From Pelagihabitans sp965238025 (GTDB lineage: Bacteria > Bacteroidota > Bacteroidia > Flavobacteriales > Flavobacteriaceae): 64,000 bases of DNA. Within the stretch, counting starts at the first letter, position 1. Every line of letters begins with the position of its first letter. A model generated the notes under the pieces. The model was not told the origin of the DNA, searched no databases, and saw nothing but the letters and a program-made list of their open reading frames with translations. Positions 1-8,600 of this stretch are shown here, one piece after another. Location: NCBI GenBank assembly GCA_965238025.1, contig OZ250162.1, positions 1,984,001-2,048,000 of the forward strand, read 5' to 3'. Position numbers and translations under genes: made by a program.

Positions 1-1
1 T

Positions 2-1252
2 GATTATGCCACCGATTATCCCCATGACGCTTACGTAGTATCTAATTTAGAAAATGACAAGGCAGAAATATTGTTATACGATTTAAAAGAAGATAAGGTC
101 ATTAAAAAGGTTTTTTCAAATGATGATTATGATGTATCGGACCTTTCCCTATCTAAAAAACGAAACTATGAACTTGATTACTTTAGTTATGAAGGAGATA
201 AAGAAGTCATAGTTCCTGTAAGTGATTATTACAAAAAGTTGCATTCAAAATTTGAGACACACTTTGGGGGAAGACAATATAGCATCGTGGATTACACCGA
301 TGATGAAAATAATTTGCTGATATATGTTTCCAGCGACAAATTATATGGCAAGTACTATTCGTATAATGTAGAAAAAGACGAATTTAAAGAACTCTTTGAC
401 CTCATGCCGCAGTTAAAGGAAGAAGATATGGCCGAAATGCGCCCTATTACCTTCAAAAGTAGGGACGGACTTACCTTGCATGGTTATATTACCTTGCCAA
501 AAGCGGCTGTTAACGGAGAAAAAGTTCCTGTTATTGTTAATCCACATGGTGGCCCACAAGGTATCCGGGACTCATGGGGTTTTAATCCTGAAGCCCAGCT
601 TTTTGCCAGTAGGGGTTATGCAACCTTACAGGTGAACTTTAGAATTTCTGGAGGTTATGGAAGGGAGTTTTTAGAGTCGGGTTTTAAGCAAATCGGTAGA
701 AAGGCAATGGATGATGTGGAAGATGGTCTGCAATATGTAATTGAACAAGGATGGGTAGATAAGGACAAGGCCGCGATCTATGGAGGAAGCCACGGCGGAT
801 ACGCTGTTTTAAGAGGATTGACCAAGACACCAGATTTGTATGCTTGTGGAGTGGATTATGTAGGCGTTTCCAATCTATTTACCTTTATGGAAACCATACC
901 TCCTTATTGGAAACCATACCTCAAAATCATAAAGGAAATCTGGTATGATGAGGATGTACCCGAAGAAAAGGCGATTATGGAGGAAGTCTCACCCGTATAT
1001 CAAATAGATAAGATCAAGAAACCTTTGTTCGTTGTACAGGGGGCCAATGATCCAAGAGTAAATATTGACGAATCGGATCAGATTGTAAAAGCGCTTAGGG
1101 ATAAAGGCTTTGATGTACCCTATATGGTCAAATATGACGAAGGCCATGGTTTTGGCAAGGAGGAAAACTCTCTTGCACTCTACAAATCAATGATGGGCTT
1201 TTATGCCAAACATTTGGGAACACAGGTGATATCCAAACCTATAAAAGATTAG
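2..1252 (+). CDS. Prolyl oligopeptidase family (S9) serine peptidase, 5' end missing
   Basis: The reading frame is open from the left edge of the window, so the N-terminus (probably a beta-propeller) lies outside; the first in-frame ATG inside the window would cut the protein. The visible part holds the C-terminal alpha/beta-hydrolase domain of S9 peptidases, which hydrolyse short peptides, often after proline. The nucleophile is the Ser of GGSHGGY (codon 788-790), the acid is the Asp of GANDPRV (1049-1051) and the His is in EGHGFG (1145-1147), so the catalytic triad is complete. A strong bidirectional terminator follows. Substrate and export status cannot be judged without the N-terminus. 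Confidence 0.9.
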   Translation, partial: DYATDYPHDAYVVSNLENDKAEILLYDLKEDKVIKKVFSNDDYDVSDLSLSKKRNYELDYFSYEGDKEVIVPVSDYYKKLHSKFETHFGGRQYSIVDYTDDENNLLIYVSSDKLYGKYYSYNVEKDEFKELFDLMPQLKEEDMAEMRPITFKSRDGLTLHGYITLPKAAVNGEKVPVIVNPHGGPQGIRDSWGFNPEAQLFASRGYATLQVNFRISGGYGREFLESGFKQIGRKAMDDVEDGLQYVIEQGWVDKDKAAIYGGSHGGYAVLRGLTKTPDLYACGVDYVGVSNLFTFMETIPPYWKPYLKIIKEIWYDEDVPEEKAIMEEVSPVYQIDKIKKPLFVVQGANDPRVNIDESDQIVKALRDKGFDVPYMVKYDEGHGFGKEENSLALYKSMMGFYAKHLGTQVISKPIKD

Positions 1253-1263
1253 GGATTAAGATA

Positions 1264-1295
1264 AAAAAGGGCTTCAAGAAATTGAAGCCCTTTTT
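1264..1295. terminator. Bidirectional intrinsic terminator
   Basis: A perfect 14-bp inverted repeat has arms at 1264-1277 and 1282-1295 around a GAAA loop. Its core is GGGCTTCAA/TTGAAGCCC, flanked by A5 and T5. It lies between convergent genes, so it can end transcription from both sides. Confidence 0.9.
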
Positions 1296-1315
1296 ACTAT
1301 TTATAAAGATTCGTG

Positions 1316-1690
1316 TTAACCGTTTAATAATTCTTGATACTGATTTCGATAACCAAAAAGTACAGCAATATTAAGTACCAATAAAACAATGGCACCTGCA
1401 CTATTTGCAGGGTCTAGGGTCGCATGAAATAGAACGGCACAAACCGAAACACTCATTAAGATCAACGCCATTAACGCACCAAATTTGTTAAAGATCAACG
1501 CCAGCCCGGCCAAGATTTCAACAAGGGCAACAAGTACCAATGTTTTACTGCTGCCTAGACCGCTAAAATAGGTGGCTGCATCCCCTGTAGGCGCTTCCAT
1601 GGGAATAAAATGAAAAAACTTATTGAGTCCGAAGACTAAAACGAAAAGGCCGAGAAGAATTCTCAGCACCATAAAAACTTTTGGATTCAT
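1316..1690 (-). CDS. DoxX-family integral membrane protein
   Basis: A 124-residue protein with four predicted membrane segments and the DoxX-like opening MNPKVFMVLRILLGLFVLVFG followed by a LNKFFHF stretch. DoxX-like proteins are small four-helix membrane proteins; some are linked to quinone or thiol redox chemistry, but the reaction of most members is unknown. The gene stands alone, convergent with the S9 peptidase and divergent from the S41 peptidase. The ATG at 1690 is the only sensible start. Family assignment rests on hydrophobic pattern and length; I see no diagnostic catalytic residue. Confidence 0.8.
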   Translation of the reverse strand: MNPKVFMVLRILLGLFVLVFGLNKFFHFIPMEAPTGDAATYFSGLGSSKTLVLVALVEILAGLALIFNKFGALMALILMSVSVCAVLFHATLDPANSAGAIVLLVLNIAVLFGYRNQYQELLNG

Positions 1691-1868
1691 ATGATATAGG
1701 TTTAGTTGTTATGTGATCAAAGTTAGTTAAAACACGATTACTCGGTCGAAAATTAACATGGAAACGAAACAAGGTCTAAATAAATTGTTATTAATTCTTT
1801 AAATTAGGGATGCTAATAAAATGGAAATATAGGTAACGGTACTTATAGCCATGCATTTGCCATAAAGA

Positions 1869-3122
1869 ATGATGATGAAACTAAAATATACCGTAATAGT
1901 CTTATTGGCATTATCGTTAGTGGGGTGTAATCAAAACAAGGAAATTAACAAGGAAGTTACCACCAAAAATGACTCTACCTATATTAAAGATTTTAATCAA
2001 TATTGGAATATCATAAATGAAAATTTTGCATATTTCGATACCAGAAAAACCGATTGGGAAAAGGTAAAAGTAATTTATCGACTTGCAGTTGACACGGTAT
2101 CGAGCAAGAATGGGTTTATAACGATACTTGAAAAATGTAACAATGAACTTTATAATGGTCATATTGGGTTAAATACCAATACGCGATTTTCAAGTAAGTT
2201 AGTTCCAACTGCTACAGACATCTGGGTAGGTCATAAAAATGACAAATTTTATATAGGATCGATTCGAGAGAATTCCCAAATCGAAAAAAGTGAATTAAGA
2301 CCGGGTTTAGAAATTTTAGAATACAATGGAGAGGACATCAATGATGCCATCAAAGAATTCCTTCCCCAATCTTTCTCGAATTATGACTCAGAAGTATATG
2401 AACATGCCGTAAATACCCTTTTGGCGGGAAAACATAATACAGAAAGAATAATTACCGTTGCCGTAGACGATAAAAATAAGCGTATTGAACTTCCCTATTC
2501 CTCTTCAAAGAACTACTATACAAACAATGATATTTTATTTTCGAAAAGATTAGAAAATAATATCGGTTATATCAGTTTGAATAATTCCCTTGGAAACATT
2601 GGGTTGGTAAAAAAATTCGATGAAAAACTGGATGAATTAATGAATACTAGAGGGCTCATTCTTGATTTAAGGGAAACCCCAAGCGGCGGCAATAATACTA
2701 TCGCAAAAGCTATTATGGGTAGGTTTGTAGAAAAGGAAGAACACTACCAAAGGTATCGGTATGTTCTTGATGAAAAAGAAACGGGAGTAAGACAAATTTG
2801 GACAGAATTGGTTATACCAAGAAAAGAAATCTATTCTAAACCTGTTGTTCTTTTAGTCGGTAGATGGACAGGGAGCATGGGAGAAGGAATAACAATTGGT
2901 TTCGATAGTTTTAACCGAGCCAAAATTGTGGGCACAAAAATGGCCGGTCTTTTGGGCGGTATATGGAGTTATCGATTGAATGAAACAGAAATTGAGTTTC
3001 AATTTCCAGGAATAAAAATCTACCATATCAATAAAACTCCGAGAGAAGACTTTGTGCCGAAAAACGAAATTGATAAAAATTCGGAATATATGACAAGGGC
3101 GATTGAAATACTAAACCAATAA
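1869..3122 (+). CDS. S41-family (C-terminal-processing-like) peptidase, lipoprotein
   Basis: A 417-residue protein starting with a lipoprotein signal (hydrophobic run ending in LSLVGC, lipobox Cys at about residue 20), so probably anchored in an envelope membrane. The C-terminal half matches the S41 fold: ISLNNSLGN, LILDLRETPSGGNN, then PVVLLVGRWTGSMGEG. Alignment to C-terminal processing peptidases puts the nucleophile at Ser336 (GSMGEG) and the general base at Lys357 (GTKMAG), 21 residues apart. Three ATGs lie at 1869, 1872 and 1875; I took the first but cannot choose between them. It stands alone, and no substrate can be read from the context. Confidence 0.85.
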   Translation: MMMKLKYTVIVLLALSLVGCNQNKEINKEVTTKNDSTYIKDFNQYWNIINENFAYFDTRKTDWEKVKVIYRLAVDTVSSKNGFITILEKCNNELYNGHIGLNTNTRFSSKLVPTATDIWVGHKNDKFYIGSIRENSQIEKSELRPGLEILEYNGEDINDAIKEFLPQSFSNYDSEVYEHAVNTLLAGKHNTERIITVAVDDKNKRIELPYSSSKNYYTNNDILFSKRLENNIGYISLNNSLGNIGLVKKFDEKLDELMNTRGLILDLRETPSGGNNTIAKAIMGRFVEKEEHYQRYRYVLDEKETGVRQIWTELVIPRKEIYSKPVVLLVGRWTGSMGEGITIGFDSFNRAKIVGTKMAGLLGGIWSYRLNETEIEFQFPGIKIYHINKTPREDFVPKNEIDKNSEYMTRAIEILNQ

Positions 3123-3164
3123 ATGAAGTTCAAATGAACTGTAAGCGATAAGCAAAAAAATATA

Positions 3165-3620
3165 ATGGTTAGACCTTACAAGACAGTGGATAAAGAGGAT
3201 TTGATAGCACTTTTCAAACTCAATGCGCCCAAATATTTTGACAAAAAAGAGGTAAAGGACTTTGAAGACTACCTAGAGCATAAGGGAGAAACTTATTTGA
3301 CTATTGAATTGAAAAATGAAATAATAGGAGGGGTCGGATATTTTGTAAACGAAAGTGATAAATCTGGTAGGATTACCTGGATTTTTTTTAATCCTCAATA
3401 TTCCAGATTAGGACTTGGTAGAAAGGCAGTAGAATATTGTCTAACATTGTTGCGTAAAGACAGGCAGGTAGAAAAATTTGTTGTGACCACATCCCAATTT
3501 GCATACAAGTTTTTTGAAAAATTTGGATACCACATTACCCGAATTAAAAAAGATTATTGGGGTGAGGGTCTGGACTTATATGAAATGGAAATGCCAAATA
3601 CATTGGGCCGTAACAATTAA
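3165..3620 (+). CDS. GNAT-family N-acetyltransferase
   Basis: A 151-residue single-domain acetyltransferase of the Gcn5-related superfamily, which moves an acetyl group from acetyl-CoA to an amine. The central strand ITWIFFNPQYSR leads into the acetyl-CoA pyrophosphate loop SRLGLGRKAVEYCL (R/Q-x-x-G-x-G/A type). The late segment YKFFEKFGYHITR is the usual GNAT 'FY-x-x-x-GF' element. The acceptor substrate cannot be predicted. The gene follows the S41 peptidase by 42 nt and precedes a hydrolase by 35 nt, so they may be co-transcribed. Confidence 0.85.
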   Translation: MVRPYKTVDKEDLIALFKLNAPKYFDKKEVKDFEDYLEHKGETYLTIELKNEIIGGVGYFVNESDKSGRITWIFFNPQYSRLGLGRKAVEYCLTLLRKDRQVEKFVVTTSQFAYKFFEKFGYHITRIKKDYWGEGLDLYEMEMPNTLGRNN

Positions 3621-3655
3621 ACGACTACATAACAGTGTTGAAATAAAGGAAAGAG

Positions 3656-4483
3656 ATGCATCCAAATATAGAAAGTAAATATATTCAGGTAGAAGAGGTA
3701 AAGGTTCACTATTTGATTGCAGGTAGCGGGGAACCAATTCTATTTATCCACGGATTCCCAACATCATCATATCTATGGAGAAATATCATAGGGAACCTAT
3801 CTGAAAAATTTCAAGTAATCGCCATTGACTTGCCGGGCTATGGTAAATCGGACAAGAAAATTCAGGATTCTTACAGTTTTAAATACTATAACAGGGTGCT
3901 GACCGGATTCCTAGATCAGTTGAAAATTGATCACATTACTTTGGGAGTCCACGATCTGGGAGGTCCAATCGGACTGTACTGGATGGCGCAGCATATGAAA
4001 AGGGTACGTCGGCTGATTTTATTTAATACGCTCGTATATGCGCAGTTTTCATGGGCCGTAAAACTATTTGGATTAGCCACCGTAGTGCCGGGCATTAAAA
4101 CATGGCTAACGAGCGCTAGCGGCATCAAGAAGACAATGTACTTTGGCGTACATCAAAAGAACAAATTAACGAAAGACGTCATTGCTGCTTACCAATCCCC
4201 CTTTGTAGACCGCAACTCAAGGAAAACAGTATTGAAAACCATCCAAAGGCTAAGCCTAAAAGGATTTGCCGAAATTGAAGAAAAATTACCATTATTTAAA
4301 GGTCCTGTTCAGATAATTTATGGTGAAAATGATAAGATTCTACCGAAAGTAAGTGATACCATGAAAAGGGTAAAAGAAGATTTACCTCAATCCAATTGTG
4401 TTTCGCTTCCCAATTGCGGTCATTTTTTACAAGAAGATGCTCCCGATCAAATAAGCGATTTGATTTTAAAATTTATGCAGTAA
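3656..4483 (+). CDS. Alpha/beta hydrolase, haloalkane-dehalogenase/epoxide-hydrolase-like
   Basis: A 275-residue cytoplasmic alpha/beta hydrolase. The oxyanion loop is HGFPTSSYLWRN and the nucleophile elbow is VHDLGGP, giving an Asp nucleophile rather than Ser, as in haloalkane dehalogenases and epoxide hydrolases. The acid is probably the Asp of YGENDKILPK, and the base is the His of GHFLQEDAP. Both residues that normally hold the halide in dehalogenases are changed: the Asn of HGNPTSSYLW is Phe and the Trp after the nucleophile is Leu. An epoxide or ester substrate therefore seems at least as likely as a haloalkane. A DHFR-like reductase follows after 8 nt. Confidence 0.8.
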   Translation: MHPNIESKYIQVEEVKVHYLIAGSGEPILFIHGFPTSSYLWRNIIGNLSEKFQVIAIDLPGYGKSDKKIQDSYSFKYYNRVLTGFLDQLKIDHITLGVHDLGGPIGLYWMAQHMKRVRRLILFNTLVYAQFSWAVKLFGLATVVPGIKTWLTSASGIKKTMYFGVHQKNKLTKDVIAAYQSPFVDRNSRKTVLKTIQRLSLKGFAEIEEKLPLFKGPVQIIYGENDKILPKVSDTMKRVKEDLPQSNCVSLPNCGHFLQEDAPDQISDLILKFMQ

Positions 4484-4491
4484 TATTAATT

Positions 4492-5031
4492 ATGGAAAAG
4501 AAGAACAGTATATATATTGCAACGAGCTTAGATGGCTATATTGCAGATAAAAATGGCGGAATAGCATGGCTGGATTCGATTACAATCCCGGAAAATGAAG
4601 ATATGGGCTATGTAAAATTCACAAATGATATTGACGCACTGGTGATGGGACGCACGACTTTTGAAACCGTTCTCGGGTTTGATGTTGAGTGGCCTTATAA
4701 GAAACCCGTATTCGTACTGAGCAATACCTTAAATGAAATACCTGAAAGTCACCAAGGAAAAGCATATTTGATAAAGGGAAGGCTGACAGAAATCTTAGAT
4801 CAAATTCATAAAAGAGGCTATACAAGACTTTATATTGATGGCGGTTCGACCATTCAAGGTTTTTTAAAAGAAGATCTTATCGATGAAATGATCATCACCA
4901 CCTTTCCTATTTTGTTGGGTGGTGGGGCACCCTTGTTTTCAGTGCTTCCCAAGGAATTAGAGTTTGACCTTGTTAGCTCAAAGGTGTATTTTGATCAGCT
5001 TACGCAGCGTCGTTTTAGACGAAAAAAGTAA
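4492..5031 (+). CDS. Dihydrofolate-reductase-family protein (RibD C-terminal type)
   Basis: A 179-residue protein of the DHFR/RibD-C reductase family, which uses NAD(P)H. Typical signatures are YIATSLDGYIADKNGGIAWLD at the N-terminus, VMGRTTFETV, and YIDGGSTIQGFL followed by IDEMIITTFPILLGGG. The frame is open further upstream, but the ATG at 4492, 8 nt after the hydrolase stop, gives the conserved N-terminus. Such stand-alone members are not true folate reductases, and the substrate is unknown. Probably co-transcribed with the hydrolase. Confidence 0.85.
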   Translation: MEKKNSIYIATSLDGYIADKNGGIAWLDSITIPENEDMGYVKFTNDIDALVMGRTTFETVLGFDVEWPYKKPVFVLSNTLNEIPESHQGKAYLIKGRLTEILDQIHKRGYTRLYIDGGSTIQGFLKEDLIDEMIITTFPILLGGGAPLFSVLPKELEFDLVSSKVYFDQLTQRRFRRKK

Positions 5032-5448
5032 AAGGAAAGCGCAATTGCCTGAAAGTGGTAAAAGGCTAGGTGTCATTTGGAAGAGCATTGGAAGAAAAGC
5101 CTGAAAATTTGGTAAGCCTTTCAAAGCAAAACCAGCAGGTTTTACTAGAGAAATGCATTTCTTACAGGAGTCGTAAGCTTTGACAAAGAAAGTAATTTTT
5201 AAAGCTTAAATCCTGAGAAATAAGTCGTTGAACTACACAATATTTTAACATAAAAAGCATTATAGTACTAATAGATTATCAAACCATTAACTATGAAAGC
5301 TTTAAAACTCCCCCACTGTACTTTCCGCCCTTGGTATACTCAAGATTTATTGATTTCCCATTGTAACGACCTCAACCTGTAAAATAAGACATAGACGCCA
5401 GCCTTAAATAAAAATAAGGCGGAATCTAGTAAAGCGTTTTAAGGCATT
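5032..5448. other. Intergenic stretch with decayed coding fragments
   Basis: About 417 bp without an intact gene. At roughly 5068-5180 one plus-strand frame reads like a protein tail (FGRALEEKPENLV, then LSKQNQQVLLEKC) after an in-frame stop, with no start context of its own. A 29-codon piece at 5292-5381 resembles a GNAT start (listed separately). A small hairpin GCCTTA/TAAGGC sits at 5401-5420. I read this as remnants of old genes. No insertion sequence ends are visible. Confidence 0.4.
5292..5381 (+). pseudogene. Possible truncated GNAT acetyltransferase start
   Basis: Twenty-nine codons from ATG to TAA read MKALKLPHCTFRPW followed by YTQDLLISHCNDLNL. The 'LRPW...D...L..H.N' pattern is what RimJ-type GNAT acetyltransferases show at their N-terminus, but the frame stops where strand 2 should begin and no continuation is visible in the other frames. 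It could also be chance; the match is short. Confidence 0.3.
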
Positions 5449-5649
5449 ATGATTGAACAACCTCAAATCGATAAGATTATGGCTAAAATAGAGATAAAAG
5501 GCACGGCTGAAGAGTTATATAGGGTCTCTATATTTCTCGAGAACAATTTTATCAAACATACCTTTAATGATAATGTAGGGGGAGACGACCTTGTTTCCCA
5601 AGAACTGGAGGAGGCAATCGATTGGACTCGTCTAATAAACGATTTCTAA
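5449..5649 (+). CDS. Small hypothetical protein
   Basis: A 66-residue soluble protein of unrecognised family. It contains MAKIEIKGTAEELYRVS, a possible beta strand followed by an amphipathic helix, and an acidic tail. An internal ATG at 5479 (MAKIEIKG) would give 56 residues and looks equally good as a start. The stop overlaps the end of the convergent macroglobulin gene by 4 nt, a tight packing that suggests a real gene. Confidence 0.5.
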   Translation: MIEQPQIDKIMAKIEIKGTAEELYRVSIFLENNFIKHTFNDNVGGDDLVSQELEEAIDWTRLINDF

Positions 5650-8600
5650 TCGCTTTCAACCAAAACTCGAACCCCTTCACTATGGCTACTGAATTCAGGG
5701 GCGTACATGCTCTGAATTGTAGTAATGCCATTACTGAATTCTCCAGCATTGTTTACCCTAAGGTCATACTCGAATACATAGACCCCTTTCGGTAAATAAT
5801 CAAAAAAGAAATTTGTGCTCGCATCTTTGGTGGCCTCATAATATCCAAGTCCATCCCGCCATTTGTACTGGGAGATTACATTTATGGGCTCAAAGCCCGC
5901 GGCCCGCATATCTTTCATATGTATGAACTCCATATCGCGATCTGCACGCAATTCTATACGAACACGAACTAAGTCACCCACTTTTAAATCGGTTTTTGTT
6001 GTGATTTCTGAAATCTCTTCGCCCGTATCAGTGTTCGTTTTCAAGAATAGTTTCTTCTTTAGCTTTAACGGGGTTTCGGCTGAAGTAATTTTATCCAAAT
6101 CCTCAAAATATTGCCAGTAGAGCGCACCCCAGGCAATACCTTCTCCTTTTTTAGTTATTTGTACCTCAGCCATTTTTGGTTTTACTTCGCCACCGTTCCA
6201 GGCAGTTTTGTAATAGCCTGTTCCTGCTTCTACCTTTACATTTTCCAATTTGGAAGGACTTATTTTTTCACCCCCGACAAGAACCGCTACAGCATCGGTT
6301 ACGGAAAGCCAATCACTTCCTTGAAGCAAAAGGGCATAAACCGCCTCTGATGTCGCCTTTGTTGTTTTCCATTGGCTCGTCTGCTTATTTTTTAGCAGCC
6401 AGATTTTAAGATTGTCAATGGTTTCTAGATCGGTAGGGGTAATTTCCGAAAAGGCTTCGATCAATAAAGATTGGGTTTCGATGGGGGCTTGGTACCAGAA
6501 CCAGGAATTCGTATTCTCTTTCCAGTACATCCCCAATTCCTCCGAGGTAATACTATTCTCTTCCAATGCACGAAGTATTTTGTTTGTGGTCTTGGCATCA
6601 CCCATACGGTGCATGATCAAGGCCAACATACCTTTGGAATACAGCTGCTTGTTCATCCAGTATTTTTGAGCCTGCCCTTTATAATATTCCGTAATTTCTT
6701 CGACTTTCTTAGCGGTTTTGATATCCTTAAAAAAGCTTCTCATATACAGATAGTAAATCTGCGATTGACTCAAATGGTCATCGTTTATATTCTTGGTGTA
6801 CCTCTTCATATTGCTGTACTCCTTAACAAATTCATCATCTAAATAACCAATCGCTTTTTGAATCATGTTTTGCATCTCGACTCCGCTAGACGTGACTGAC
6901 AGTTGTTTTAGGTGGCCTAATCCAGTACTAATATATTGTGTAATGAATCGGCTATCTGGACCTCCGTTAAACCAGGGCCATGCTCCTGAGGATTTTTGGT
7001 TTTGTTTCAATTTATTCTGGGTAGCGGCCTGTTCGCTTTCCATTTTGTTTAAGTTGAAAAGCAAGGCGATTCGCTTTTTTTGTTCGGTCTCTGATTGGGC
7101 ATCCCGTAGCCAGGGTGTTTCCTGAATTAATAGGGATTTTAATTCTTGGTTTTTTTCGAGATTACTTATCAACGCATCTGAATTTGCCCATTGTTGGAAT
7201 ACCTCTTGAATCCGCGGATTACTATTGGCAATATGGCTAGCCAAGGTATTCGCATAATATTTGGCGAATGTTTGTTCGTTGCACTCATACGGATATTCCA
7301 TTAAATAAGGGAGTGCCTGTACCGCATACCATGCCGGGTTGGAGGTTATCTCCAAAGATAATTTATGGTGACTGAGCGAAGTGGAAGTAGTGGTTTTCAA
7401 CTTGTCTAGGGAAAACGTTTTGGTCTGATTGCTGCGAACCCACATAGGCAAGGTTTCCGTGACCAACATTCTATTGCTTAAAACAGGAAGCAGGTTCTGT
7501 TCTCCATCACTAAAATCGCCAGCTTTGGCAATTACTTTGTATTGAACCGCCTGAAGGTTCTTAGGGATTTCCAATCTCCAGGATACTTGGGTATTGCCGA
7601 TTGAATCTACCTCAAAAGTGCGGATATCAATAGGATTTGGTGTTTCCCCTCTCGGGGTTTCAATCAGTTGACCTGAAATATCCTCACCCGTCAGAGCATC
7701 CGTCAGTTCTAGTCTCGCTTCTCCGGAAAGTATTTTTTCCGTCAAGTTTGCAATTTTGGTACTGATAGTAATTTTGTCCCCTTCCCTTAAAAACCGCGGG
7801 GCATTGGGGATGACCATCAGTTCCTTTTGGGTGACCGTTTGCATATTTCTTACCGAACTCTCCAAGGTTTTGGTATGTGCCAATAGTTGCAGATTCCATT
7901 TTGTAAGCGCTTCGGGACTGGTAAAACTGAAAGAAACATTTCCTTCTTTGTCGGTATGTAATTGTGGAAAGAAAAAGGCAGTTTCTTGAAGGTTTTTACG
8001 AATTTGTACCCCATCAGAACCCTTAGCTTTTGGGTTATCTTCCTGTCGCTCAGCTGAGACTTGTTCCTTATCCTGTTGTATACCCAAGGAATCATCTCTA
8101 AAGAGCTGGTCAGAGGCGCCTGCGGCGCCTGTGATCATCACTTCATCAAGTTCTGCTTCTTCCATTGTTTCCATAGCCGGGGAAGGCGCGCTTGATTTCA
8201 TTAACATCCTAGATTCATTTCTGGCATAAATACCTCTGCCATATCCGAAATGCAACCCAAACCAATTGAACGAATCAAAGAACTGGTTGGTATATCCGTA
8301 GGAAGTATTATCCAGATAGGTGTTGAAGGTGCCTGTCCCAAAACTGCGATTGGAATTCGGAATTCTATTGGAATAATAGATTGGTTTTATCAATGGGTTA
8401 AACCCCCAATTATGACCCCTAAAAGCATCCAGGGAAGCGTCGTACATACTAGTTAACAGCTCAGCAGTAACCCTATCACCTTTTGGACCTTTGATTTTAA
8501 ATGCCCAGGTTTCGTCCGTACCCGGTTGTAATTTATCCCTGAAAGTTACCGTCTCTATCTTCAAGTCGGTACTAGGGTAGGGCACCTGAACATTTACGCT

